Translations under genes and position numbers: made by a program | The notes under the pieces: model-generated | Database searches by the model: none | What the model was told of the DNA's origin: nothing | The model's input: the letters and a program-made list of their open reading frames with translations, nothing else | Source: Serinus canaria | Lineage: Eukaryota; Chordata; Aves; Passeriformes; Fringillidae | Direction: 5' to 3' | Assembly: GCF_022539315.1 (NCBI RefSeq) | Contig: NC_066337.1 | Location: 6,602,861-6,666,860 of the forward strand | DNA: 64,000 nucleotides | Part shown: positions 13,396-24,610 of the stretch, piece after piece | How positions within the stretch are numbered: the stretch's first letter is position 1 | Layout: each line of letters starts with the position of its first letter

Positions 13396-16300
13396 TGCTC
13401 CTGTCAGTGGGCATTATCTGGCAGCTCAGCTCAGGCTGCAGCACGCTGCCTGTTGGCTGGGGAAGTTGTTTTGATTAGCTGCATCACCCTCGTGTGTGCA
13501 GGGATGAGTGTTTTCCTCGCAAACACCAGTCACCCCTCCATAGTGAGGAGACTATCAGCTCGTGTGCAAGAGGAAGGGTCTGAGCTTTATATAATCTGTT
13601 GGCTCAAAGACTTTTCAGAAACAAATCTTGCGACGGAGCTAGAGGCTAATGACAGCAATATGTCTGCTGGCAGGCAGCAGTGATTCAGAAGAGCTTCGGA
13701 TCTATCCATATGCTCTTCTCCTTGCGTTACTTCTCAGCAGAGCTGAGTGCACTTGAGGAGGGGTTTGAGGAGGGTGTGTGGCATGGGAGAGATTCCAGCT
13801 TTCCTCCTGTCGAGGTGATTCCACTGCCTGCTGTGTGAGGGAGTCATCTGCTTGTGTGCTGTTACCTCTTGCGTCACAACATGTCATGGCCTTGGAAATA
13901 AACCCCCACCTAGTGAAGAATGGGCTGTATTTAGAATTGCTGGGGTGCTTCATCTCTGTAAGTTAATGTCCTTAAGCAGCCACTGCAAAAACTCTGGTCT
14001 GTGACTGGATGCTCTTTTGGAGTGCAGCTCTAGAAGCCCAGGAAAGCCTGTGTGTAATGCAGAATTCCTGCTGGTTTCAACCAAGACTTGCATTCTTCTC
14101 TTCTTTCTCCTTAGGTAAATGGCTACAGTGCTTCAGCAAACCCTGTCATCTCTTTGAGACAGGGTGTTTCTCACAAAGCTTGTGGAAGGATGAGTCCCAC
14201 CATTCCATGAGTGTCTTGGGATACCGTGAGAGTGGGGTAGGGTAGAGCTCATGTCACCCACTCAGAGCTGCAGTGGTGAGGAGGTGGCCCTGCTGCACAA
14301 AGCCTCTTTACTTAGGAGTGGTTTAGGTCTTGCTTTCTGCTTTTTATGGCTCTTACCCAGTGGTTTTGTACTGCAGCTGATAAGTTGCTGCTGCTGCTCA
14401 TCCTCCTTCCTGCACACCTCTGCAGGGATGTGCAGCCGAGGCAGGGATGAGTAATGCCTCTGGAAGAAGTGCTACCCTAACCTTTCATTCTGGGTGCGTA
14501 CATCGAACATTCGAACCTCTACATTTTCCATTGCATTGGATGACTGTACATTCCTATCAAATGATTCACTGGATTAACATAACTTTTCTGTGAACCAAAA
14601 TATCTCCTCAGACCCTTAGAGCTGAAGGGTTCTGTTGGATGCTCCATGTGTGCCTTCCCCAGCCCAGCGCTGTGTACACACGGGCTGGAGTGTGAGGCTC
14701 TCCTTTCTCTTCCCCTACAAGTGCACTTGGTTCCCTCACATTCCATTTCATTGACGTTTGCAAGCTTTTTTCTTTCTTTTTCCCCAGAGGGACTGAGCAG
14801 AGCTGTTTACCCTCAGCTGGCCAGCTTCCCCTCTGAGAGCAGGACTGGTGGACACAAGGGCGAAGGACAGCAGAGCACGGGCTTAGGGTGGGAGCAGGTT
14901 GATCCTCACCTGCTCAGGTGCTGTGCTGCTGCTCGTTCTGTTTCGACAGCTGTTCTGCAGCTCTCTCTGGGCTTTCAGACTGATTTGGCATTGAGCTGTG
15001 CTTGGGGCTCTGTAGCTGCCTGTGCCCGTTTGTGATGGAGTGCTATCCCTGCAGTGGTTCCTGGTTCCATCCCTCGACAGCTGCTCCTTAGAGAGTTGCA
15101 GGCTGCAGAGCTGCTGCCCAGAAACGAGGCATGTTCTGTGTGAGCAGCACGGCTCAGCTCACAGCTGCCAGAATCACAGCCTGGGTGCCTGTGGTACCAC
15201 TGTGGAGATGAGTGGATCCCAGCTTTGCAGGGAGATAATTCCAGGCTGTTCCTCAGGACTTGTCGATGTGGGGTTGATTTTTTTCTTGGTTGTTGTGAAA
15301 CTGCCCTCAGTGTACGCCTTATCTCAGAGCTGCTTGCCTGTCCTGCTCGTGTCCTGCTCCTCCTGGAGCCCTACTCCTGCTCCCAGGCTGGTTTCCAGGG
15401 GTGTTTATCTGTGTCCTGTGAGCTGCAGTCCTGGACGAGTTGTTCCTGAGCAGTAAGCTGGGAATGATTTCAGCTGGGCAGTGCTGGAATGCTCTGTGCC
15501 CATGGGGAGTTGTGGACTGTGGACCATTGGGGTGTTATGTGTGCAGTGACCTTGTGTCCTGCTCTTCTGGTGACGTTCAGTACCTTGATGTCCCCTGGCT
15601 CTAGTCCCCTCTGTGGCCATTGAACTCTGGCTACACCACTCCATGAGCTGGCCCTGCAGCTGTGTTCACCTGTGTTAGGGTGTGAAACTATTATTTAAAT
15701 ACTTATCTCCTCTTCATGTGACTTTTTTGGGTAATTTTAAGCATCTCCAAGTTGTTAATTCTGCTCGAATGATGGCCCTGTCTTTTGCAGCTCCCTGGGA
15801 TACACGGCTGTGTGATCTGAGGGTGCAGCTAATGACTTTATAGCAGCTTTTACAGCTTGACCCTGGAGCCTGCTGGTTGTGTCTGGGAAGGAGCAGAGGA
15901 ATGTGAGGCATAGAAGCTGCGGCTTGTAGGAAATACGTTTTTGTGGAGCCTTGCTGATGGCAGTGACTGGCTCCCCAGCAGCCTTGTGGACTCTTTGCAA
16001 GGTGCACGTTTTGGTCCTGGACCATTACACTTATCTCAGATATTATGTTTATTGTCTGACACTCTACCACATTCTGCAACCAGGGAAAATTCTTGTTTTT
16101 CCTGAGGCAGCTGTTGCGTTTATGGAATTTTTGGTATGTCCTAGAATAGAAACTCATTTTCATTTTGTACCTGAATCATAGAAAGTCAGGCTAACATGAC
16201 AGATCTCGTTGCTGCAGAGACAAAAGTTCTCCTGCACCACACAAACCTCTGGCTGTGCTGGCTCCACTCAACTCTTCCCTCTCCTCACTGGCCCAGCTTA

Positions 16301-17218
16301 GCACAGCTGTAACTGCATGGGGCAGACACTGAGGGCAGCTGCCTTATGAGAGGTATTTTCCTGGAAAAGTGACAGCACGTGCTGTGGATTGGGGAGCAGC
16401 GCCCCTCACCCAGCTGTGCTGGAGCAGGAGCAGGACTCTGCACGTTCCATGCAGGCTGTGGAGAGCAGTCCTGGCCTGAGCGTTCCCCTTGCACACTCTG
16501 AACAAAGTAAAAAGCAATCCTTGGGCATGCAGGATCTCCTCTCTCCTGGTGGCTGACATTTTCCTGCATCCTGCTGCTGGGATTGAACTGAAATAAGCTG
16601 ATCTGGTTGCTGGCACCGAGAGCAGCCATCAGTCAGTGTGGCCAGTCCTGCAGCTGGTAAATAAGCCTTTGTTTTCATCTGCATGTAAAGAGAGAAAAAA
16701 TACTAATCAGCCTGGTGAGACAGCGCCTTCAGTTTCTTGCTGCTATCATTCAAATTAATAGAAATCTCATTTATCTCCTTCTGGTGATATATGTCCCTGG
16801 AGAGCAAGGTCATGGCAAATGATACAAATGAATGAATAGGGGAGATGGGAAATATGATCTGAAATTCCTGCAGGCTCGCTCATCTCGCACCCTCCGTGTG
16901 TCAAGGGAGCCTGGATTTACGTCACTGTGCCTTACATAAGGATCTATAATGTGATAGCTCCCGAGGTTGTGTGGGTCTTGGGAGGCTCCTGTGTAATTGG
17001 TTCAGTATGTGCTCAGCAGAGCTGCACAGCTCTTGTGCAGGACAGCTCTGCAAGGCTTGCTGCTCAGGAACCTTTATCCAGCCATTTTTTTCCTATAGCA
17101 TCACCATTTTCTTTGGGGTTTCAGCTGTTGCAGGTGTCTTAAATGGTTAAAAATGCTTAAGGGGGGGAGAATTCAGTTAAGGTTAAATCAGCTCCCTGAA
17201 GTTGGGCACTCAATATTT
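13396..17218 (+). other. SIK3 intron 1, segment with no recognisable gene
   Basis: Noncoding sequence of mixed composition without recognised repeats, RNA genes or domains. Open frames up to 149 codons occur on both strands but overlap one another and have no recognisable content. A GGTTCGAAT-like B-box string on the minus strand near 14510 has no tRNA around it. Confidence 0.65.
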
Positions 17219-17605
17219 CACAGAATCCTGGAATCACTGAGGTTGGAAAAGACCCAGGAATATCAAGTCCAACCTGTGCCCCATCCCCACCTTGTCCCCA
17301 GCCCAGAGCACTGAGTGCCACATCCTGTCCTTCCTTGGACACCTCCAGGGATGGGAACTCCAGATCTCCCTGGGCAGCCCCTGCCGAGGCCTGACCACCC
17401 TTTCCATGGAGAAATTCCTGTTGGTATCCACCCTGAGCCTCCCCTGGCCCAGCCTGAGGCCGTTCCCTCCCCTTCTGTCCCTGTTCCCTGGGAGCAGAGC
17501 CAGAAGGGCTCCCCTGATCCCCCCTTTTTCCAGGCTGAGGCCCTTTCCAGCTCCCTCAGCTGCTCCTGGGGCTCCAGTCCCTTCCCAGCTCTGTTCCCTG
17601 CTTGA
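17219..17605 (-). mobile_element. CR1 LINE 3' fragment, antisense to SIK3
   Basis: On the + strand the fragment starts with CACAGAATCCTGGAATCACT and GAGGTTGGAAAAGACC, the reverse complement of a CR1 3' terminus. It continues through GCCCAGAGCACTGAGTGCCA, ACCTCCAGGGATGG and TGGGCAGCCCCTGCC-type blocks, and ends near a CTCCCTCAGCTGCTCCT stretch. It is one of only two CR1 copies antisense to the gene. Confidence 0.93.
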
Positions 17606-18302
17606 ACACAGAAGCAAGGAAAGAATTTGGGTAAATGTTGATATCAAGTGTGAATAGGCAAGGCAGTGTTTTTGGATTGGTGCACTTTTCCATGCTTTCT
17701 TGTACAGCTGCAATAAATCCCTTGCCCTGGACTGGTCAGCCACTTATTAAATGAACTGCCCCCCTCTCCTACTCCAGGCACTCCAGATGCTCTCTGGATG
17801 TGCCCTGACCAATGTGCATGTCCCCACATAAGCAGAATTGCAGATGAAGACTCGATGCAGGTCTGTGCTCAATCCCTTGCAGGTTTTGGGGCACACTCAG
17901 TGGTTTGGCTGCAGGGCTGGGTGTGAGCAGGCACTGCTGGGCCTGACATTTGTGTCGTGGTCTTGTGATAGTCCAGGTTTAGAAGGCAGGCAGCTTGTTT
18001 TACTGGGCACGTCACCCGAGAGCTGTACAGTATGAGCTGCTGGCTGCAGTCCCCTCTGACTGTACAGCCCAGGCAGGAGGGCTTTAGAGCACTCGAGCTC
18101 TGGGCCATGTGAAAATCTGTGTGTGACAAACCTGCCCTGCACTGCCTTTGTGCTCACAGGGATGGATGGAGCAGCCTCCCTCCCTCAAGATGGGACTCAT
18201 CTCATCCTTGAGATAAGAAAGAGTCACTTCAAGTTGCATCTGGACTTTGAATTTTATTGTGGTTTTGTGTGGATGTGCAGAGAAATAAAAACTGCTTTCT
18301 GA

Positions 18303-18731
18303 GAAACACTGAGGTGCTGGAGCCTGTGCAGAGAAAGGCAATGGAGCTGGGGAAGGGTCTGGATCTCCAGGAGCAGGCAAGGATCAGCCTGGAAAGAAGG
18401 AGGCTCAGGGGGGCCTTGTGACTCTGCACAACTCCCTGACAGGAGGGGACAGCCAGGGGGTTGGGTTCTCCTCCCAGGGAAGAGGGACAGGAGGAGAGAA
18501 AATAGCCCCAAGTTGTGTCAAGGGAGATTTAGATATTAAGGAAAATTTCTTCACCAAAAGCATTGTCCAGCCCTGGAACAGCTGCCCAGGGCAGTGGTGG
18601 AGTCCCCATCTCTGGAGGTGTTTTAGAGCCATGTAGATGTTGCACTTGGGGACAGAGGGGGTGGTGGCCTTGGCAGTGTCATTGGACTGAACTTTGAGGG
18701 CTTTTCCACTCTAGACAATTCCATGATTCCA
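18303..18731 (+). mobile_element. CR1 LINE 3' fragment (~430 bp)
   Basis: The fragment begins with GAGGTGCTGGAGCCTGTGCA and runs through a CTGGAAAGAAGGAGGCTCAG block, a TTAGATATTAAGGAAAATTT block, CTGCCCAGGGCAGTGGTGGA and CCCCATCTCTGGAGGTGTTT. It ends with TTTCCACTCTAGACAATTCC and ATGATTCC. Order and motifs match the CR1 3' region in the sense orientation, with moderate divergence. Confidence 0.92.
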
Positions 18732-19205
18732 AGGCAGCAGGGCAGACTGAGACCTTTATTTGCTGAGGCAGGGGTGATGGTGGTCTGTTCCATACACAGC
18801 ACCTTTCTGGGCTGCCATTTTCAGTTAGGAGTTCTTAAAACAAAGTCCTGTAAGGGAAATGAAGCCCTGCCTTGGCAGCCCTTCTGTCTGATCTTTGGTA
18901 AGTGCAGATGTGCATCTTGGAACAATTTACTCCTGGTTGTGTTTAGGGCTACCAGAGTGACTGTTCATTCCCACATATGGAGCATGGTTTCAGAAGGTAA
19001 TTTAAACAAATGGAGCGCCACTTCCAATTTTTCAGGCTTCTAGTTTAGGAGCCAAAATTGTTCTCCTGGCTCCAGCTTGCCCACCCTGGCTGTATCAGTT
19101 CCCACATGGCCTGCCAAGTTTGCAGAGAACTATCTATGGTCCCTTTTCCCTTCTGAGGAGGCAAAACTCCCTTGGCTGAGAGTGGTTTGGGCTTTGTTGG
19201 GACAT

Positions 19206-19229
19206 GGGGCGGGGCAGGGGTGGGCAGGG
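19206..19229 (+). other. potential G-quadruplex motif in intron 1
   Basis: Five G-runs (4, 4, 4, 3, 3) are separated by loops of 1-2 bases within 24 bp on the transcribed-sense strand. That fits a compact G-quadruplex consensus. Function is not shown by the sequence. Confidence 0.6.
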
Positions 19230-22200
19230 AAAGCCCTGCCTGGGACTGACCCCTGCTGTTCCTGAAGTCACAGGGGTTTTGTGAGCCCCAGCTGTGCCTT
19301 TGCCCGTGTGAGGGGTTAACACGAGCTGTGAGGTGCTCCTGGCTCCTGCTGGATGCTGCCAGGTGCCATCAGTTCCTGCTGCTGCACTTTGGGAAGGGTA
19401 GTCTGGGATCAGAAAGTGCCCTGGGCTGTGTGGTCAAGGAAAACACACCTCTGTTTTGTGGCTGTTGGCACTGGAGAGGTGCCTTAATACGTAGTTCTTT
19501 TGCTGTTCCATGGCTCTCGCTGGACTGTTAGGTCTAGGCTAAGTGAAATGATTTAGTAGCACATCAGCTTGTGCTTGTGAAAGTAAATATTTTTGTTCTA
19601 CTGAAAGCAAATGGAAACGTGTGGTCAGTGTCCTGGTGCAATAAGTCCTGACCTGCTGCTTGGAAGAAGTAGGAAATGCTGTGATGAGGGAGAAGCGATG
19701 TATTTTGAGCTTGGTGCGTGTGTGTGCAGGGGAGCAGTGCTGCGCCCCAGAGATGCACAGCAGTTCCTGGGACACTTGCAGTGGCCGGGGGTCCATCTCC
19801 TCTGTGCTGCTGTTACTCAGTGGTCCCATGAGCTGTGAGTACCCACTGCCTGCCCTGGGCTTTGTACGTGTGGAACGGCTCAAATACCCAAAATTCAGAC
19901 ACGCCGAGCTGTGGGCTGCAGACTTGGTTTAAGACCCCCAAACGGATCTGTAGGTTGGCTGTATTTGTTTGGTTTTTGTTTTCTTGCAGTTTCTGTACAT
20001 ATAAAAGAGGCTTTGTCCTCTGTGGGCCCTGAATTTCCCATGGACAAGGAGAGGCATTGAGAGAATTCCAGGCTGCGGCTTTGCTTCCATGTGCCCCTGC
20101 TGCATTTACCTGTATTTAGTGCGTGTCTCTGACTCAGTGTTTACTCTTCAGTATTTAAACATTCCCTAGAAATTAAATCTTTTAAGAATATTATTCTTCA
20201 CACCAAGTGCTTGTAGAAGCCCAGTTGTGCAATGCCTACGCTCATGTATTGGCTGCTGTCTTACTCCCTCGGAACAGGATTTATGGTGGCAAAGCAAAGC
20301 AGCAGCCACAATTAGAATTTGGGTACTACAGCGCTGAAGTGCTTTCAAAATAGCAGTGTCTGTGCTCCAAAAATACTCCATTGTCCCCTGCTTCGAGAGC
20401 TGGTGACAGCCATGGTTACTAGCCTCACGTGAGGGCTCTGTTGGTGCCGAGGGCAGGATCTCCCTCCCAAGTCTGGGGGCGCCTGAGTCCTTGGTGCTGC
20501 TGTTGGCACCATGAACAAGTTTGATTTGCATGGTTGGAGCAGCAGGGATCAGAGTGACACCCATTGCCGTTTGATCTTTGGCTCTTTGCCCCGTGCTGTC
20601 ACCAACCTGGGGCTAATGGCCATGTGTGACATTTGGGAGCCTGGCTGGGGTGATTAGTGAGACGCTCCAGTTGCCCGTCCAGACCTGAGTTCACTCCTCG
20701 CAGTGCAGCTTGCGCAGAAAGTGAATCATGAGCCTGAGGTCCATCCTCTGCCATGCAGTGACGCCCAGCCTGTGTCCCAGGTCACTGCCCTGCTGTGAGC
20801 CATGCTCCTGGGGTGGCTTTGGCAGCCCTGGCACAGGACAGTGTCTGGGTGCCCTTTCACTCACACCGTGCTGTGCCACGCGGCCCCGAGAGCCCGGGGC
20901 TGGATCATGCTTTGGCTTTGAAGTAGGTTTTCAGCTCCTGAGCGTGTAATCTGTGGGTTTAAGTCATTTCTGCTGATAAGGGAAATCAGATAGTCTTGTT
21001 GGAAGTGGCTTGTAGGCTTCTCTGGTGTTGTAATTCAGCTCCGTGCCCAAGTGAAAGGTGATTCTTTAACAAGTTGGTCCGTGCAGTTACTGCTGTGGAA
21101 GATTCTTCTGTCAAGCTTGCTTTGTTATGAAACAAATTCAAATTTCAATCAAATCTTTGTGGTTTTGAGGGGAGCAGAAACTTCCCGAAGTTCCGAGAGG
21201 CAGCTCCTGTGTTCTGACATCATTAGAAGGTCTTAGTGGAAATGACTGCAAGGGTGTTTTGTCCTCAGCAAGCTGGAATGAGATTCCCTGATTCTCCCTT
21301 GCTGAAAGGGAGGGAATTTCTGCCTTCACTCAGGTAATACTGCTGTAGAACATCGGATTATTTTTATCTGAACTTTACAATCAGACCAAAGCTGCCAATG
21401 TTTCACCTTCCTTTGTTATAAACTCTGCTGAGGGCAGGCAGAGGGCTGGGGGCAGCCAGTACTTCTCCCACCAACTGGGGGTAAATCCATGGTGCTAAAG
21501 CTGGCACAGTTTGGTTTGCTTCTCCTGCAAAGCCTGGGCAAGCTGAGGGTGAGGAAGGGACTCTCCATCGCTTGGATGTGGTTTATCTTGGTTGTTGAGG
21601 GTTAATGTGTTGAAGCCTGCATTCCTCACAGTTTCACTTTTGGCTTCTCTTTCTAAAAATTTCCACTCCATTTCATAACAGTTCTGGAGTGAGGGGTGGT
21701 GATACTCGGGAACCTTTGAGTCTGAAAATGTTCTGTGTAATCGGGGGCTGGAGGCAGCCACAGTTGTTTTCAGGCCCAGGGGAACCAGTCTTCCTGACAA
21801 TAACATTAACCCTCCCTAAATCAGCTAATTGAAGGATTTTTAATTAACTTAAGGGGTGGGGATGGTAAATAGAAGCAGTGGTTTTGAGAAGAAAATTGCT
21901 TTCTGCTGTAGTCTTGTGACTGATGAAAATTCTGATGTTTGAAGCTAAAAAATAGAGTCTCACTAGTTTGATCATTTCTATTGCTTTTGGAGCCAAGCAC
22001 AGCCTCCAGTGACTGGGTTTTGTGGCACGTAACAAATATCATTATTGATGGAGGAGCGTCTGAGAGGCAGACTGCAGCCTTCCAAAGCTTTATGTGCACA
22101 CAAAGGCTGGATTCAAAATTTTGAGTGTAACAACTGCACTGACTTTGTACTGAAAATACTTTGGTAGTATCCTGATAGTTCTGCCTCCCAAGCTGATAAC

Positions 22201-22969
22201 CCGAGCTGGAATATCTTTGCCAGGCTGCACTGCAGCATAAGAAACTTTGCTGAGACTCAATGCCTTCATCAGTGTCTCTACAAGACATCTTGTGACAGGG
22301 CCACTGCTTGTTTGTTCCCATAGAAACTGCCATCTGATCGTGGCAAACTGCACAAAGGCTCCTGCTGCAAACGCAGCGTCTAAAAATTCTTCCGTGTATC
22401 ATCCAGATCTGGCATGGTGCTTTATTCCTCTCTTCCCTGGCAGAATCTCGGCCCCTGCCCGCTCAGTGTGCTCCAGGACCCGCAGTGTTAATGCAATTGG
22501 CACCTTGAAAATAATCCTAGAACTAGAGGTGATGGTGTCACCTCCTAATTGTGATCTCAGAGGTGCTGGCAAGGGAGCAATGTTTGCAGCTTCTGTCAGC
22601 GTCAGGATGATGCACATGGAAATCATAAATACTGAATAAAAGGCATCTGATGCATTTGAAATCTTTGATACTGGGGGGAAATTCCTTTTCTGTAAGTGTG
22701 TGGCTGTTGCTTTTGACTTGTTTTGAGCATCCAGCTAGTTTGACTTTGGTATAGAAAAGACCCAGCGCTTACAGGTTTAGGAAAATATGTGCAAGTCTGT
22801 TTCAGAGCCCAGATCCCACATTCCCGAATGGACCTGGTAGCATATGGAGAGGAGCAGCGATTCCTTCCATCCTCTCTGTCACTGTAGGGTTGTGTGGTGA
22901 TCCCAGTGTGATATTTAACACTCCTGCAGCCCTGGTGTGAGCAGGAGCTGCTGCACTGGTGCACAGAGC

Positions 22970-23110
22970 TGCACACCCGGTACGTGCGCGCTGCAGCTCC
23001 CGTGCATGGTGCATGGCACATGCCGGCGCCGCTGCAGGGCCCGGCCTCCCCCTGGAATGCGGGCAGGATCCGGAGCAGGAGCCCAGCACGGAGCCAGCAC
23101 CGCGCTCGGG
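22970..23110. promoter_or_regulatory. CpG-rich patch in intron 1 (candidate regulatory)
   Basis: This ~140-bp stretch has clustered CpG sites (TACGTGCGCGCTGCAG, CCGGCGCCGCTGCAG, ACCGCGCTCGGG) in otherwise CpG-poor intron sequence. It is too short for a classical CpG island. It might be an alternative promoter or enhancer core, or only a local GC fluctuation. No start site or splice donor was identified. Confidence 0.25.
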
Positions 23111-23289
23111 CTGCTGGGGCTGAGTGAAAGGGATTGTTATACGGGATGACAGATTCCTCTGGAGCTTGTTGCTGTTTGCAGAAGGGAAGCCAAGACATTG
23201 GTGCTTAATATCTTCCAGAAGTCCTTGGCTTTAACCCTTAGGGAGCCTCAGGAAATCCACTGGAAGCCGGTGCAAAGGCTCCCTGTGGC

Positions 23290-23572
23290 TCTGGCAGCTT
23301 CTCCCAGGCAACCAGCAGCAGGATGAGAGGACGTGACAGCCCCAAGCTCTGCCAGGGAAGCTCAGTTTGGACATCAGGAGGAATTTCTTCACAGAAGGGG
23401 TTGTTGAACATTGGAAGCGGCTGCCCACTGAGATTTGGAGTCCCCATCCCTGGAGGTGTCCAAGGAATGCCTGGATGTGGCACTCAGTGCTCTGGGCTGG
23501 ATGACAAGTTGGGGATTGGGCACAGGTTGGACTCGATGGTCCTGGAGGTCTTTCCCAGATGACTCTGTGATG
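23290..23572 (+). mobile_element. CR1 LINE 3' fragment (~280 bp)
   Basis: CR1 hallmarks in order are CTCCCAGGCAACCAGCAGCA, GGACATCAGGAGGAATTTCT, GCGGCTGCCCACTGAGATTT, CCCCATCCCTGGAGGTGTCC, GGCACTCAGTGCTCTGGGCT, GGGCACAGGTTGGACTCGAT and a TGACTCTGTGATG terminus. Sense orientation. It appears less diverged than most copies here. Confidence 0.94.
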
Positions 23573-24340
23573 GTGCTGCACGTCCTGGTGCAGTGCCAGG
23601 TGTTTTCCCAGGCTGCAGTTTACAGCAGGAGCATTTCTGTGGTGCACGGCAGGCTGGGGAGCCCAGCCAAGGGCAGTCCTGCTGCGCGTGTTGGTTTTGT
23701 CATTAAAAAATAGCCATTTTCTGTCTTTACAAAATAGCTACTCCTAACTTGTGCTGCACCAGTGCTGGGTGCTCCATATGGGTTAGACAGGAGTGAGGTG
23801 AGGTATTCCCTCTCCTCTCAGGAGACCTCTCAGTCCAAGTGGTGTTCTTTGCACGATAAGCATTGCTTAAAAAAATCCAAACCCTAACGTACAGTGTGTT
23901 CTCAACACTTCACTTCATGCACACCAGCTTCTAAATTTCCTTATTTCTGAGCTTTTTTATTTTATAATGCAGTAATTCAAACCTGCCTCTGACTGCACAC
24001 TCTGTACCTGAAATGCACTATTTTTCCCTGTCACTTGCATTTTTAGGTCACGACTGAATTAGAGCAAAATGACAATCCAGGGAACTTAGTATAACACCTT
24101 CAAAACCTGCTTGCTGTAATATCCTGGCAGCTTTTTAAAGACTTGTCTTGATGTTTGAGCCAGGCCTTTCCCATGAAACCTGGCAGGTGACTCCATGTCT
24201 CATGGCCCCTCTGCTCTCAGGGATGGTCCCCACTGGGGCTCTGTTCCACAGCAGCATTCCTGATGCATCTCCTGCTGTCACAGATTTCTTCCTGCGTGCA
24301 AATACATTTCCAAAACTCTGCTGCTAAGCAACTCTCTCCA

Positions 24341-24610
24341 AGGCTGGAGAGTAAGGCATGAGGAGCAGCTGAGGGAGCTGGGGGGCTCAGCCTGGAGAAA
24401 AGGAGGCGCAGGGGGGACCCTCTCTGTATAAATTCCTGACAGGTGTTGGAAGGAACTGCCCAGGAGGAGGTGGAATCCCCAGAGGTGTCCAAGGAAGGGC
24501 TGGACATGGCACCCAGTGCTCTGGGCTGAGGACAAAGTGGGGATTGGGCACAGGTTGGATGCAATGATCTCAGAGGGCTTTTCCGACCTCACTGATTCTG
24601 GGATTCTTTA
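24341..24610 (+). mobile_element. CR1 LINE 3' fragment with internal deletion
   Basis: A CTGAGGGAGCTGGGGGGCTC / CCTGGAGAAAAGGAGGCGCA block is joined, after loss of the middle part, to AGGTGTCCAAGGAAGGGCTG, GGGCACAGGTTGGATGCAAT and CCGACCTCACTGATTCTGGG. It belongs to the same CR1 3' region as the copy 0.8 kb upstream. Sense orientation. Confidence 0.9.

Larger units (their letters stand above)
18732..23289 (+). other. SIK3 intron 1, segment with no recognisable gene
   Basis: No gene or repeat is recognised. A G-quadruplex-type motif lies at 19206-19229. A CpG- and GC-rich patch lies at 22970-23105. Minus-strand open frames of 193 codons (21821-22402) and 191 codons (22623-23198) have no recognisable domain and look like chance. 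Confidence 0.6.

Noticed and set aside
14490..14535. tRNA-like B-box (GGTTCGAAT on the minus strand)
   Set aside because: No A-box, anticodon arm or acceptor stem can be formed around it.
16170..16195. GAATCATAGAA string as an antisense CR1 end
   Set aside because: The sequence after it does not continue as CR1 (no GGTTTGGGTTGGAAGG-like stretch).
21821..23198. 193- and 191-codon minus-strand open frames in intron 1
   Set aside because: Looked for domains or retroelement proteins; found none. Composition is that of background, and the second overlaps a CpG-rich patch.
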